From Sphingomonas aracearum (GTDB taxonomy: Bacteria; Pseudomonadota; Alphaproteobacteria; Sphingomonadales; Sphingomonadaceae), in contig NZ_QQNB01000001.1 in the NCBI RefSeq assembly GCF_003345355.1, positions 930,001-994,000 of the forward strand: a DNA stretch of 64,000 nt, written 5' to 3'. How positions within the stretch are numbered: the stretch's first letter is position 1; each line of letters starts with the position of its first letter. The position numbers and the translations under genes are program-made. Positions 29,389-36,894 of this stretch are shown piece after piece. The notes below the pieces were generated by a model. The model did not search any database. It was not told where the DNA came from and saw nothing but the letters and a program-made list of their open reading frames with translations.

Positions 29389-30381
29389 TCAACTCATCGC
29401 AAGGTCGCGCTCGCGCACCAGTCCTTTCGCCTCCAGCCATTCGCGATTGTAGAGGGTGGACAGGTAGCGAAAGCCGGTGTCGCACAGGATCGTCGCCACC
29501 CGGCTGCCCGGGCCCAGCTGCCGCGCCAGCCGCACCGCGCCGGCCACGTTGATGCCGCTCGAAAGACCCAGGCACAGCCCTTCCTCCTTGAGCAGGCGAT
29601 CGACCCATTCATACCCTTCCGCGTCCGAGATGCGGAACTGCGTGTCCACGGGCGCGCCTTCCAGATTGGCGGTGATGCGCCCCTGCCCGATCCCCTCGGC
29701 AACGGAGGAGCCCTCCGACCGCAGCTCGCCATGGGCGTAGTAATCGTAGAGCGCCGCCCCGTGCGGGTCGCTCAGCGCGATGCAGACCCGCTCGTCCTTG
29801 GCCTTGAGGCCGAGCCCGACGCCGGCGATCGTTCCGCCGGTACCCGCCGCGCAGGTGAAGCCATCGACCCGCCCGTCCATCTGCGCCCAGATCTCCTCCG
29901 CCGTCCCCACGATGTGCGCGCGACGGTTGGCGATGTTGTCGAACTGGTTGGCCCAGATCGCATTCGGCGTCTCCTCGGCCAGCCGGCGCGAGGTGTGCAC
30001 GAAATGGCCGGGGTTGGAATAGGGCGCGGCCGGCACCAGCACGAGTTCCGCGCCCAGCGCGCGCAACGTGTCCATCTTCTCGCGACTTTGCGTCTCGGGC
30101 ATCACGATGATCGTGCGATAGCCCTTGGCATTGGCCACCAGCGCCAGGCCGATGCCGGTGTTTCCCGCCGTGCCCTCCACGATGGTGCCGCCGGGACGGA
30201 TCAGGCCGCGTTCCTCCGCATCCTCGACGATGAACAGCGCCGCACGGTCCTTCACCGAGGCACCGGGGTTGGCGAATTCGCATTTGCCGAAGATGTCGGC
30301 GCCTGCCGCCTCGCTCGGTCCGCGAAGGCGCACGAGCGGGGTATGGCCGATAAGGGAAAGCGTGTCGCTGGCGGTCTGCAT
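29389..30381 (-). CDS. cysK: Cysteine synthase (O-acetylserine sulfhydrylase) family protein
   Basis: This PLP fold-type II enzyme of 330 aa makes L-cysteine from O-acetylserine and sulfide. The PLP lysine is in NPGASVKDRAA (about Lys44), the substrate loop is EGTAGNTGIGLA, and the phosphate loop is AAGTGGTIAGVG. ATG at 30381 opens MQTASDTLSLIGHTPLVRL, the family start. The track version extends 1 kb upstream through the divergent glycosylase gene. The length is slightly over typical CysK, so a related beta-synthase (cystathionine beta-synthase-like) specificity cannot be excluded. Confidence 0.88.
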   Translation of the reverse strand: MQTASDTLSLIGHTPLVRLRGPSEAAGADIFGKCEFANPGASVKDRAALFIVEDAEERGLIRPGGTIVEGTAGNTGIGLALVANAKGYRTIIVMPETQSREKMDTLRALGAELVLVPAAPYSNPGHFVHTSRRLAEETPNAIWANQFDNIANRRAHIVGTAEEIWAQMDGRVDGFTCAAGTGGTIAGVGLGLKAKDERVCIALSDPHGAALYDYYAHGELRSEGSSVAEGIGQGRITANLEGAPVDTQFRISDAEGYEWVDRLLKEEGLCLGLSSGINVAGAVRLARQLGPGSRVATILCDTGFRYLSTLYNREWLEAKGLVRERDLAMS

Positions 30382-30549
30382 GGTGCACAGATGGGCTGCG
30401 ATCGCCCGCGCGGCAATCCACCACATATATGCCGGGCGCAATCGGAGCTTGGGGCGGAAGGTGATTCGGGAAATCGAGCGAGGAATGAGACACGGCAGGC
30501 ATCGCCTGGACCCCGCGCGCCATGCCCGCGCCGCCGCCGGGGCGCGCCG

Positions 30550-31089
30550 ATGACGGGCCAGCCGCGCAAGCATTCCTTTCCGCCCGTCGTGGCCGCGGAC
30601 ACGCGCCTGCTCGTGCTGGGCAGCCTGCCGGGCGAGCGCAGCCTGGCGGAGCGGCGCTATTATGCGCATCCGCAGAACCAGTTCTGGCGCCTGATCGGGG
30701 CGGCGGTCGAGCGCCCGGATCTGCCCGCCCTGCCCTATGACGAGCGGCTCCTCGCGCTTCTTGCCGCCGGGGTCGGCTTGTGGGACGTGGTCGCCTCCGC
30801 CATCCGGCCGGGCAGCACGGATGCGGCGATCCGGGAGGCGGCAGGCAACGACCTGGCGACACTCGTCGCGAGCCTGCCAGTTCTGCGCGCCGTGGCGTTC
30901 AACGGCGGAACCGCGTGGCGGCAGGGCGCGCCGGTGCTGAAGAACAGCGGGCCCGATCTCATCACCCTCCCCTCGTCCAGCCCGCTGCACACGATCGGTC
31001 TGGCCGCCAAGCTGCCAGCCTGGCAGGCGCTGCGGCAATACCTTTCGCCCGGCGCGGCGCACAACGGAAACAATGTGTCAAATTCATAA
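30550..31089 (+). CDS. DNA glycosylase of the hypoxanthine-DNA glycosylase / Mug-like UDG superfamily
   Basis: The 179-aa protein has the UDG-fold motif VLGSLPGERSLAERRYYAHPQN (about 22-43), characteristic of the family 6 hypoxanthine-DNA glycosylases, then QFWRLIG and a late LPSSSPLHTIG (motif 2-like). Such enzymes remove deaminated adenine (hypoxanthine) or uracil from DNA. ATG at 30550 was taken because residues before it read through intergenic DNA. It is divergent from cysK with 168 bases between and is followed by a lipoprotein gene. Confidence 0.85.
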   Translation: MTGQPRKHSFPPVVAADTRLLVLGSLPGERSLAERRYYAHPQNQFWRLIGAAVERPDLPALPYDERLLALLAAGVGLWDVVASAIRPGSTDAAIREAAGNDLATLVASLPVLRAVAFNGGTAWRQGAPVLKNSGPDLITLPSSSPLHTIGLAAKLPAWQALRQYLSPGAAHNGNNVSNS

Positions 31090-31130
31090 CTGTTGACCCG
31101 GCTTCTCGCATGCGCGAAGCGGCTTCCGTT

Positions 31131-31514
31131 ATGACCAGGCTCTCCCTCCCCCTTTCCGCTCTGGCCTCGCTGCTCGCACTGGCCGCCTGCAACAAACCCG
31201 CGCCCGAAGTGGTCGACACCACCGCGCCCGATCCGAACCGCGCCGCGCTGGCGAATGCCGCGCCGGTGGAGCTGCCGCCGGCCGTGCGCGCCGACGTGAC
31301 GCTGCGCTGCAAGGACAACAGCCTCGTCTATGTCACCTTCTTCCAGGGCGACAAGCAGGTGAACGTGCGCACCGAAAAGGGCGGCCAGCCGACCCAGCTC
31401 AAGGCGCCGGAAGCCGGCCAGCCCTACACGGCCGAGGGCTATTCGCTGACCGGCGACGAGAAGAACGTCACGCTCAAGCAGCCGGGCAAGGGCTCGCTCG
31501 TCTGCCACGCCTGA
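31131..31514 (+). CDS. MliC-like lipoprotein
   Basis: The 127-aa protein has a lipoprotein signal peptide with lipobox LAAC (Cys at about 20). The mature domain VTLRCKDNSLVYVTFF ... GQPYTAEGYSLTGDEKNVTL ... LVCHA has the two Cys and the beta pattern of MliC/PliC lysozyme inhibitors, which protect murein from host or competitor lysozymes. The match is by pattern only, and the conserved SGxxY of true inhibitors is altered (GQPYTAEGYS). ATG at 31131 precedes the signal peptide directly. Confidence 0.65.
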   Translation: MTRLSLPLSALASLLALAACNKPAPEVVDTTAPDPNRAALANAAPVELPPAVRADVTLRCKDNSLVYVTFFQGDKQVNVRTEKGGQPTQLKAPEAGQPYTAEGYSLTGDEKNVTLKQPGKGSLVCHA

Positions 31515-31580
31515 GCGTTCGCTCCTGATCCGCATCGCGCGGCGCTTGCCCTCGGGCCGGCGCCGCGCCACCTTTGCCGC

Positions 31581-32327
31581 GTGAAGCACCGCGCCGCTCC
31601 CTCCGCTCCCGAACCGCTCGATCCGCGCCTGGTGCTGGGTGCCTATGCGGTGGGCGCCTTCCCCATGGCGGATGCGCGCACCGCCGATCACGTCCATTGG
31701 GTCGAGCCGCGCCAGCGCGCCGTGCTTCCCCTGGACGGCTTTCATCTTTCCGGCTCGCTCCGCAAGACCATCGCCTCCGGGCGCTTCCGCGTCACCGCCG
31801 ATCAGGCGTTCGAGCCGATGATCGCGCTGTGCGCCGAAGCGGCGGCGGACCGTCCGGATACCTGGATCAACGCCCAGATCGAGCAGGTATTCGTCGAACT
31901 GCACCGGATGGGTTTCGCCCATTCGATCGAGGTCTGGCACGACCGCGAGCTTGTTGGCGGCCTGTACGGGCTGGCGCTCGGCCGGGCCTTCTTCGGCGAG
32001 AGCATGGTCAGCCGCGCGCGCGACGCGTCCAAGGTCGCGCTCGGCTGGCTTGTCGCCCGGCTGCGGGTGGGCGGCTTCTCGCTGCTCGACTGCCAGTTCA
32101 TGACGCCGCACCTGGCGTCGCTGGGCGCGGTGGAGGTTTCCGCCGCGCGTTATTCCGGGTTGCTGGCGGACGCGCTCGCCGGCGTGCTCGGCGACGCCGA
32201 GGGAGAGGGCGCAGGAGCCGGGGACTTCTTCGCGCTCGACCGCCCCGCTTCGCCGGTCGCCGCCGCGACCGAGTCGGCGCCCGCTTCCGGAAAGGTCATC
32301 GCGCAGCTCTTGGGCCAGACATCGTAG
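31581..32327 (+). CDS. aat: Leucyl/phenylalanyl-tRNA--protein transferase
   Basis: This enzyme moves Leu or Phe from tRNA to the N-terminus of proteins bearing Arg or Lys, marking them for ClpS/ClpAP. It has 248 aa from GTG at 31581. Motifs include LGAYAVGAFPMADAR (about 19-33), HWVEPRQRAVLPLDGFHLSGSL, GGLYGLALGRAFFGESMVSR and LLDCQFMTPHLASLGAVEV. The C-terminus (SGKVIAQLLGQTS) resembles alphaproteobacterial Aat tails. The last 178 bases overlap the convergent DUF2155 gene. Confidence 0.95.
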   Translation: MKHRAAPSAPEPLDPRLVLGAYAVGAFPMADARTADHVHWVEPRQRAVLPLDGFHLSGSLRKTIASGRFRVTADQAFEPMIALCAEAAADRPDTWINAQIEQVFVELHRMGFAHSIEVWHDRELVGGLYGLALGRAFFGESMVSRARDASKVALGWLVARLRVGGFSLLDCQFMTPHLASLGAVEVSAARYSGLLADALAGVLGDAEGEGAGAGDFFALDRPASPVAAATESAPASGKVIAQLLGQTS

Positions 32328-32809
32328 ATCGGGTGCTGCACCACGTTCAGGCCGGGCTGCTCCTTGAACAGCCAGCCCGAAAAGACCCGGTGCCAGCGCC
32401 GGTCCAGCTCCAGCGTATCCACCTGCACGAAGGCGCCGGTATAGGGCTGGTCCTCCCACGGCGCGGTCCGCTCGCACGCGCGCAGGCGGACGATGAGATC
32501 GCCCAGCCGCACCGCCCCGCCCGGCTTCAGCGTCACGTCGCGTGTCTGGCCGTTGCGCTTGTTGAGCACGCCCAGCACGGCGACGCGCTGCGCCATCGGC
32601 GTTGCCCCCTTGTTGGGGTCGACGCCCCCCTCCTCCACGTCCACCGTGGTCACGTCGGTCGGCGCCGGCGCCTCGTCCAGCGCGGTGGGCTCGACAATGG
32701 TGGCGGTGGCCGGAGCCGGGGCCTGCCGGTCCTGCCACGCACGCCAGCCGAACCAGCCGCCGACCGCCAGCAGGACCGCGACGATCAGGCCCAGAAGGGC
32801 GCGGCGCAT
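32150..32809 (-). CDS. DUF2155 domain protein, membrane-anchored
   Basis: The 219-aa protein has an N-terminal anchor or uncleaved signal (about 4-24), a linker, and a DUF2155 domain (about 75-175) with VLNKRNGQTRDVTLKPGG, RLRACERTAPWEDQPYTGAFVQV and VFSGWLFKEQPGLNVVQHPIYDVW. DUF2155 proteins are alphaproteobacterial and uncharacterised. The last ~45 residues are Ala/Pro/Ser-rich and are encoded antisense to the end of aat. It overlaps the NDUFA12-like gene by one base (TGATG), so the two form an operon. Confidence 0.88.
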   Translation of the reverse strand: MRRALLGLIVAVLLAVGGWFGWRAWQDRQAPAPATATIVEPTALDEAPAPTDVTTVDVEEGGVDPNKGATPMAQRVAVLGVLNKRNGQTRDVTLKPGGAVRLGDLIVRLRACERTAPWEDQPYTGAFVQVDTLELDRRWHRVFSGWLFKEQPGLNVVQHPIYDVWPKSCAMTFPEAGADSVAAATGEAGRSSAKKSPAPAPSPSASPSTPASASASNPE

Positions 32810-33201
32810 CAGGCGTCCGGCGTCCAGGCCTCATAGTCGCCGGTTGAGACGGCCCGCTTGCCGCCCTTCTCCAGCGCACCCGGCGGACGATAGGCCAGCG
32901 CGGTGCCGGTGAGATTGGGCACGGCCGGCTTCTGCCACGCGCGGTGCTTCGGCATTGCCGCGTCGGGCACGCCGTCGATCTGGTGGTGCATCCAGCTGAA
33001 CCATTCCGGCGGGATGCGGCTGGCGTCGTTGGCGCCGGCATAGATCACCCAGCGGCGCGCGCGTCCGGCAGTGTCCCGCCCGCCCTCGTAATAGACGTTG
33101 CCGAGCGAGTCCTCGCCCATGCGCGTCTTGCCGCGCAGGCCGAACCAGGTGCCGATGGTGGCGCCGTTCCACCAGGTGAAGGGATTGAGGTTGATGCCCA
33201 T
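32809..33201 (-). CDS. NADH:ubiquinone oxidoreductase NDUFA12-family subunit
   Basis: This 130-aa protein matches the B17.2/NDUFA12 accessory subunit of complex I, shared by alphaproteobacteria and mitochondria. Motifs are GTWFGLRGKTRMGEDSLGNVYYEG, RRWVIYAGANDASRIPPEWFSWMHH and HRAWQKPAVPNLTGTALAYRP. In mitochondria this subunit contacts the peripheral arm. It is upstream of DUF2155 with a one-base overlap. The remaining nuo genes are not in the window. Confidence 0.94.
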   Translation of the reverse strand: MGINLNPFTWWNGATIGTWFGLRGKTRMGEDSLGNVYYEGGRDTAGRARRWVIYAGANDASRIPPEWFSWMHHQIDGVPDAAMPKHRAWQKPAVPNLTGTALAYRPPGALEKGGKRAVSTGDYEAWTPDA

Positions 33202-33269
33202 GGTGTTCCGCGCTTAGCGCGACGCCCGCCCGCCAGCAACCGGCGTTGCAGTCGGGACGGTCGATCGCG

Positions 33270-33770
33270 TCACTTCGGCCAGCTGACCTTGTCGCCTTCC
33301 GCGATCCCCAACGCGGCCGCGCGGCCGCCCAGCAGCTCCAGCACCGCCGCGACCGGCTCGCCCGACCCGATCGGCGCCTCGGAAAAGGGCACGGCGTTTT
33401 CGGCGATGGTGGCGATCGTGCCGTCCGCCCGGATGAAGATCAGGTCCAGCGCCGATGGCGTGTTCTTCATCCAGAAGCTGGCCACCTGCGGCGGGCCGCC
33501 GGCGGCCGGATACGGGTAGAACAGCATGCCGCCGTCCTGCGGAATGTCGGTGCGGAACATCAGCCCGCGCTCCTGCTCGGCCGGCGTCTTGGCGACTTCC
33601 ACCTTGAACGTGTGAACGCCCTTCGCGCCCGTGACCGTCACCGGCAGCAGCGTCTGCTTCGCCTCGGCCGTGGCGTTGGCGGTGCCGGGGGTGCAGCCGG
33701 GCAAGGCGGCGGCGATCAGTCCGGCGGCGAGCGCGGGCAGGAAAGCGGCGCGGGGTCGGCGAAGCATCAT
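33270..33770 (-). CDS. DUF192 lipoprotein
   Basis: The 166-aa protein has a signal peptide with lipobox-like LPGC (Cys at about 26) followed by a DUF192 domain: VTGAKGVHTFKVEVAKTPAEQERGLMFR, MLFYPYP, VASFWMKNTPSALDLIFI and IAEGDKVSWPK. DUF192 proteins are small beta-rich proteins of unknown function, exported in many alphaproteobacteria. Two start codons lie in tandem (MM); 33770 is used. The tandem cold-shock gene ends five bases upstream, so cotranscription is likely. Confidence 0.88.
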   Translation of the reverse strand: MMLRRPRAAFLPALAAGLIAAALPGCTPGTANATAEAKQTLLPVTVTGAKGVHTFKVEVAKTPAEQERGLMFRTDIPQDGGMLFYPYPAAGGPPQVASFWMKNTPSALDLIFIRADGTIATIAENAVPFSEAPIGSGEPVAAVLELLGGRAAALGIAEGDKVSWPK

Positions 33771-33775
33771 CACGT

Positions 33776-34336
33776 TCAGTCCTGTTCGACCGCCACGGCG
33801 AGCGGCCCCTTGCGGCCATCGACGATCCGGGCGCGCAGCGGCTGGCCGGGCTCCACCTCGGCCACCCCGCCGCGGCGAAGCGTCTCCATGTGGACGAATA
33901 TATCCGCGCCGTCCGCATCGCGCACCAGGAATCCGTAGCCCTTCAGCCGATTGAACCACTTCACCTGCGTGGGCTCGAACGGCCCGGCCTCGGCGAGCAG
34001 GCTCTGCGGGTCGAGCCGGTCTGCCGGCCGGCCCCGCGGCTCGACCACATCGGCCAGGTCGATCGCCAGGACCTCGACCGCCTGCAACCCGCGGTCTCGC
34101 CGCACCGCCACGCAGTCCACCCGTGCGCCCTCGGGCAGCGAGCGGCGATTATGCGCGGCAAGCGCCGAGAAGTGGATCAGGATATCGCCCAGCGCCGGAT
34201 CGTCCGCCACCAGGAAGCCGAAGCCGCGCGTCACGTCGAACCATTTCAGCACGCCGGAAAGGCGCACGCCATCGGCCATCCCGGCAGGCTCGGGATGCTC
34301 CGAAGATACAGGCACGGAGCGCGGCTCTTGACGCAT
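33776..34336 (-). CDS. Tandem cold-shock domain protein
   Basis: This 186-aa protein has two CSD folds. The first (about 25-90) reads [18 protein letters not shown] and DILIHFSAL; the second (about 120-183) reads [16 protein letters not shown] and DIFVHMETL. Both keep the RNP1-like and RNP2-like aromatic patches for single-stranded nucleic acid binding. Double-CSD proteins of this type are typical of alphaproteobacteria, such as the Caulobacter CspC/CspD class. An in-frame ATG about 19 codons in (MADGVRL) could be the true start. Confidence 0.9.
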   Translation of the reverse strand: MRQEPRSVPVSSEHPEPAGMADGVRLSGVLKWFDVTRGFGFLVADDPALGDILIHFSALAAHNRRSLPEGARVDCVAVRRDRGLQAVEVLAIDLADVVEPRGRPADRLDPQSLLAEAGPFEPTQVKWFNRLKGYGFLVRDADGADIFVHMETLRRGGVAEVEPGQPLRARIVDGRKGPLAVAVEQD

Positions 34337-34396
34337 TCGATCCCCCGGGGCGGGTGCCTAGCACGATCGTGCGGCGCTGCACAAAACTGTTTTATC

Positions 34397-34951
34397 TCAC
34401 TCCTGGGACAGGGTGGAGACGTCTTCCCCCGGCGCCATGCGCACGATGCGCCGGGCAAGATCCAGCGCATGGCCGCCGCGCAGCATCGCCGCCAACTGCT
34501 TCTCCCGCTCCGGCCGTTCCGCCTGCGCACGCGCAAACGGTCCGATCCGTTTGCGGCGCGCCAGCGACAGCGCCGCCTCCACCGCGCCTTCCTCCACCTG
34601 CGGCGCAACCGCCTGCTGCTCGTCCTCGCCGATGCCCGCCGCGCGCAGGGCCGCGTCGATGCGTCGCTTGCCCAGGCCCCGCCGGCCCAGCGAGCGCGCG
34701 CGCGCCTCGGCAAAGGCCAGGTCGTCGACATAGCCGAGCGCGGTCATCCGGGCGGCCACCGCCGCCGGATCGGCGGGCGCGCCCTCCCAGCCGCGCTCCC
34801 GCACCTTGCGGCGCAGGTAATCGGCCAGCTTCGCCTCGCTGGTGGCGAACCGTTCCACATAGCGCAGCGCCAGCCGATCGAGCGCCGCGGCATCCAGCGG
34901 CGGCGGGGGTCGGCGCTCGCGGCGGCCGGCGGAAGGCGAGACGGCAGGCAT
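34397..34951 (-). CDS. recX: RecX family regulatory protein
   Basis: This all-helical 184-aa protein modulates RecA filaments. The signature is visible as ALRYVERFATSEAKLADYLRRKV, MTALGYVDDLAFAEARARSLGRRGLGKRRIDAALRAAGI and the later AALSLARRKRIGPF. It has the Arg/Lys-rich repeats typical of RecX. recA is not in the window, so it is unlinked here. ATG at 34951 is supported by the usual length. Confidence 0.85.
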   Translation of the reverse strand: MPAVSPSAGRRERRPPPPLDAAALDRLALRYVERFATSEAKLADYLRRKVRERGWEGAPADPAAVAARMTALGYVDDLAFAEARARSLGRRGLGKRRIDAALRAAGIGEDEQQAVAPQVEEGAVEAALSLARRKRIGPFARAQAERPEREKQLAAMLRGGHALDLARRIVRMAPGEDVSTLSQE

Positions 34952-35075
34952 GCGCCATCATTGTGCCACACTCCGTGCCGATTTTGCCCCAAGATTTTTG
35001 GCGTCGAGCAATTGCAAGCGTGCCCACGGGCACGAACACCCGCGGCAATGGGAAAACCGCGATCAAGGGCGAATT

Positions 35076-36833
35076 ATGACGGATACGCAGAACAGGGCAG
35101 CAGCGGGCGAGGCGCTCGTGCCGACCGCCACCGAGGACGCGCTTCCACGTCGCTTCTCCGATTTCGCCACGCTGGGCGAGGCGCTGGATTATGCCGCCAC
35201 CGGCACGCGCGGCCTGAACTTCCACGACGCCCGCGGCACGCTCACCCGCCCTTATCCTTTCCGCGAGATGCGCGAGGAGGCGCTGGCCTGCGCCCGCCGC
35301 CTGATCGCCGCCGGCATCCGCCCGCAGGACCGGGTCGCGCTGATCGCCGAAACCGGGTCGGAGTTCGCCGCCCTCTTCTTCGGCGTGGTCTATGCCGGCG
35401 CCTGGCCGGTGCCGCTGCCCCTGCCCACCTCGTTCGGCGGCTCGGCCTCCTATATCGAGCAGCTCCGCGTGCAGCTCGCCAGCTGCGACCCGCAGATGCT
35501 GCTGTTCCCCGCCGAACTGTCGCAAATGGCGGGCGAGGCCGCGCGTATCGCCGATGTGGAAGGGCTGGACTTCACCAGCTTCGCCGCCCGCCCTGCGCCA
35601 GACGCCGCGCTGCCCCGGGCCGGCAGCGAGGACATCGCCTATCTGCAATATTCCAGCGGCTCCACCCGCTTCCCCCACGGGGTGGCGATCACCCACCGCG
35701 CGCTGCTCAACAACCTGCAGGCGCATGCGTTCGGGATGAAGCTGATCGAAAGCGATCGCTGCGTGTCCTGGCTCCCCTGGTACCATGACATGGGCCTGGT
35801 CGGCTGCTTCCTGTCGGTGGTCGCCAACCAGGTGTCGACCGATTACCTGAAGACCGAGGATTTCGCCCGCCGACCGCTTGCGTGGCTCGATCTCATCAGC
35901 CGCAACCAGGGCACCTCGCTCTCCTATTCGCCGACCTTCGGCTATGACATCTGCGCGCGCCGCATGTCGTCGCAGACCAAGGCGTCGGACCGCTTCGACC
36001 TCGCGCGCTGGCGCGTCGCGGGCAACGGCGCGGACATGATCCGGCCGGACGTGATGCAGAGCTTCGTGGACGCCTTTGCCGATGCCGGCTTCCAGGCGAC
36101 CGCCTTCCTGCCGAGCTACGGCCTGGCGGAAGCGACGCTTGCCGTCTCGATCATGCCGCCGGGCGAAGGGATCCGCGTCGAGCTGGTCGAGGAAACGCAG
36201 CTGTCCGGCTCCGGCATGACCGAGGACCGCCCCCAGCGCTACCGCGCGATCGTCAATTGCGGCCGCCCGGTGAAGGACATGGCCGTCGAGATCCGCGAGG
36301 AGGACGGCACGCCCCTGCCCGAGCGCGCGATCGGCAAGCTGTGGTGCCGCGGTCCCTCGGTGATGGAGGGCTATTTCCGCGATCCGGACGCAACCGCCGC
36401 CTGCATGACCGATGGCTGGCTGGACACCGGCGACATGGGCTATCTGTCGGACGGCTATGTCTACATCGTCGGCCGCGCCAAGGACATGATCATCGTCAAC
36501 GGCCGCAACCACTGGCCGCAGGACATCGAATGGGCCGTGGAGCAGCTGCCCGGCTTCAAGCAGGGCGACATCGCCGCCTTCGCCATCACCACGCCGGGCG
36601 GCGAGGAAACGCCGGCGGTGCTGGTCCAGTGCCGCACCTCCGACACGTCCGAGCGCAAGCGCCTGCACGACGAGATCCGCGAGCGCGTCCGCTCGGTCAC
36701 CGGCATGAACTGCGTGATCGAGCTTATCCCGCCGCGCACCCTGCCGCGCACTTCCTCGGGCAAGCTCAGCCGCGCCAAGGCCCGCAACCTGTATCTGGCG
36801 GGCGAGATCAAGCCGTACGAGCTGGCGGCGTAA
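35076..36833 (+). CDS. Fatty acyl-AMP ligase (FAAL-type)
   Basis: This ANL-superfamily enzyme of 585 aa activates fatty acids as acyl-adenylates. The A3 motif is QYSSGSTRFPHGV (about 191-203), WLPWYHDMGLVG (232-243) is diagnostic of FAALs, and the core motifs GYFRDPDAT, DGWLDTGDMGYLSDG and IIVNGRNHWPQDIE follow. The catalytic Lys is in TSSGKLSRAKAR near the end. FAALs usually pass acyl-AMP to an acyl carrier protein, but no carrier or synthase gene is beside it. ATG at 35076 was chosen because the 42 residues upstream are intergenic-like. Confidence 0.9.
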   Translation: MTDTQNRAAAGEALVPTATEDALPRRFSDFATLGEALDYAATGTRGLNFHDARGTLTRPYPFREMREEALACARRLIAAGIRPQDRVALIAETGSEFAALFFGVVYAGAWPVPLPLPTSFGGSASYIEQLRVQLASCDPQMLLFPAELSQMAGEAARIADVEGLDFTSFAARPAPDAALPRAGSEDIAYLQYSSGSTRFPHGVAITHRALLNNLQAHAFGMKLIESDRCVSWLPWYHDMGLVGCFLSVVANQVSTDYLKTEDFARRPLAWLDLISRNQGTSLSYSPTFGYDICARRMSSQTKASDRFDLARWRVAGNGADMIRPDVMQSFVDAFADAGFQATAFLPSYGLAEATLAVSIMPPGEGIRVELVEETQLSGSGMTEDRPQRYRAIVNCGRPVKDMAVEIREEDGTPLPERAIGKLWCRGPSVMEGYFRDPDATAACMTDGWLDTGDMGYLSDGYVYIVGRAKDMIIVNGRNHWPQDIEWAVEQLPGFKQGDIAAFAITTPGGEETPAVLVQCRTSDTSERKRLHDEIRERVRSVTGMNCVIELIPPRTLPRTSSGKLSRAKARNLYLAGEIKPYELAA

Positions 36834-36864
36834 GCTCCGCTCGACAGCGGCGCCGCGCCGCGCC

Positions 36865-36892
36865 ATCCTCCCCCGGCTGATCGGGGGAGGAT
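36865..36892 (+). repeat. 11-bp perfect hairpin holding the ribosome binding site of the next gene
   Basis: ATCCTCCCCCG (36865-36875) pairs perfectly with CGGGGGAGGAT (36882-36892) around a GCTGAT loop. The right arm contains the GGGGAGG Shine-Dalgarno of the gene starting at 36895. The sequence resembles the ends of the 14354 and 17018 elements (ATCCTCCCC...GGGGAGGAT), so it may be a single-hairpin member of that family. It could also act on transcripts of the upstream FAAL gene. Confidence 0.75.
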
Positions 36893-36894
36893 AA

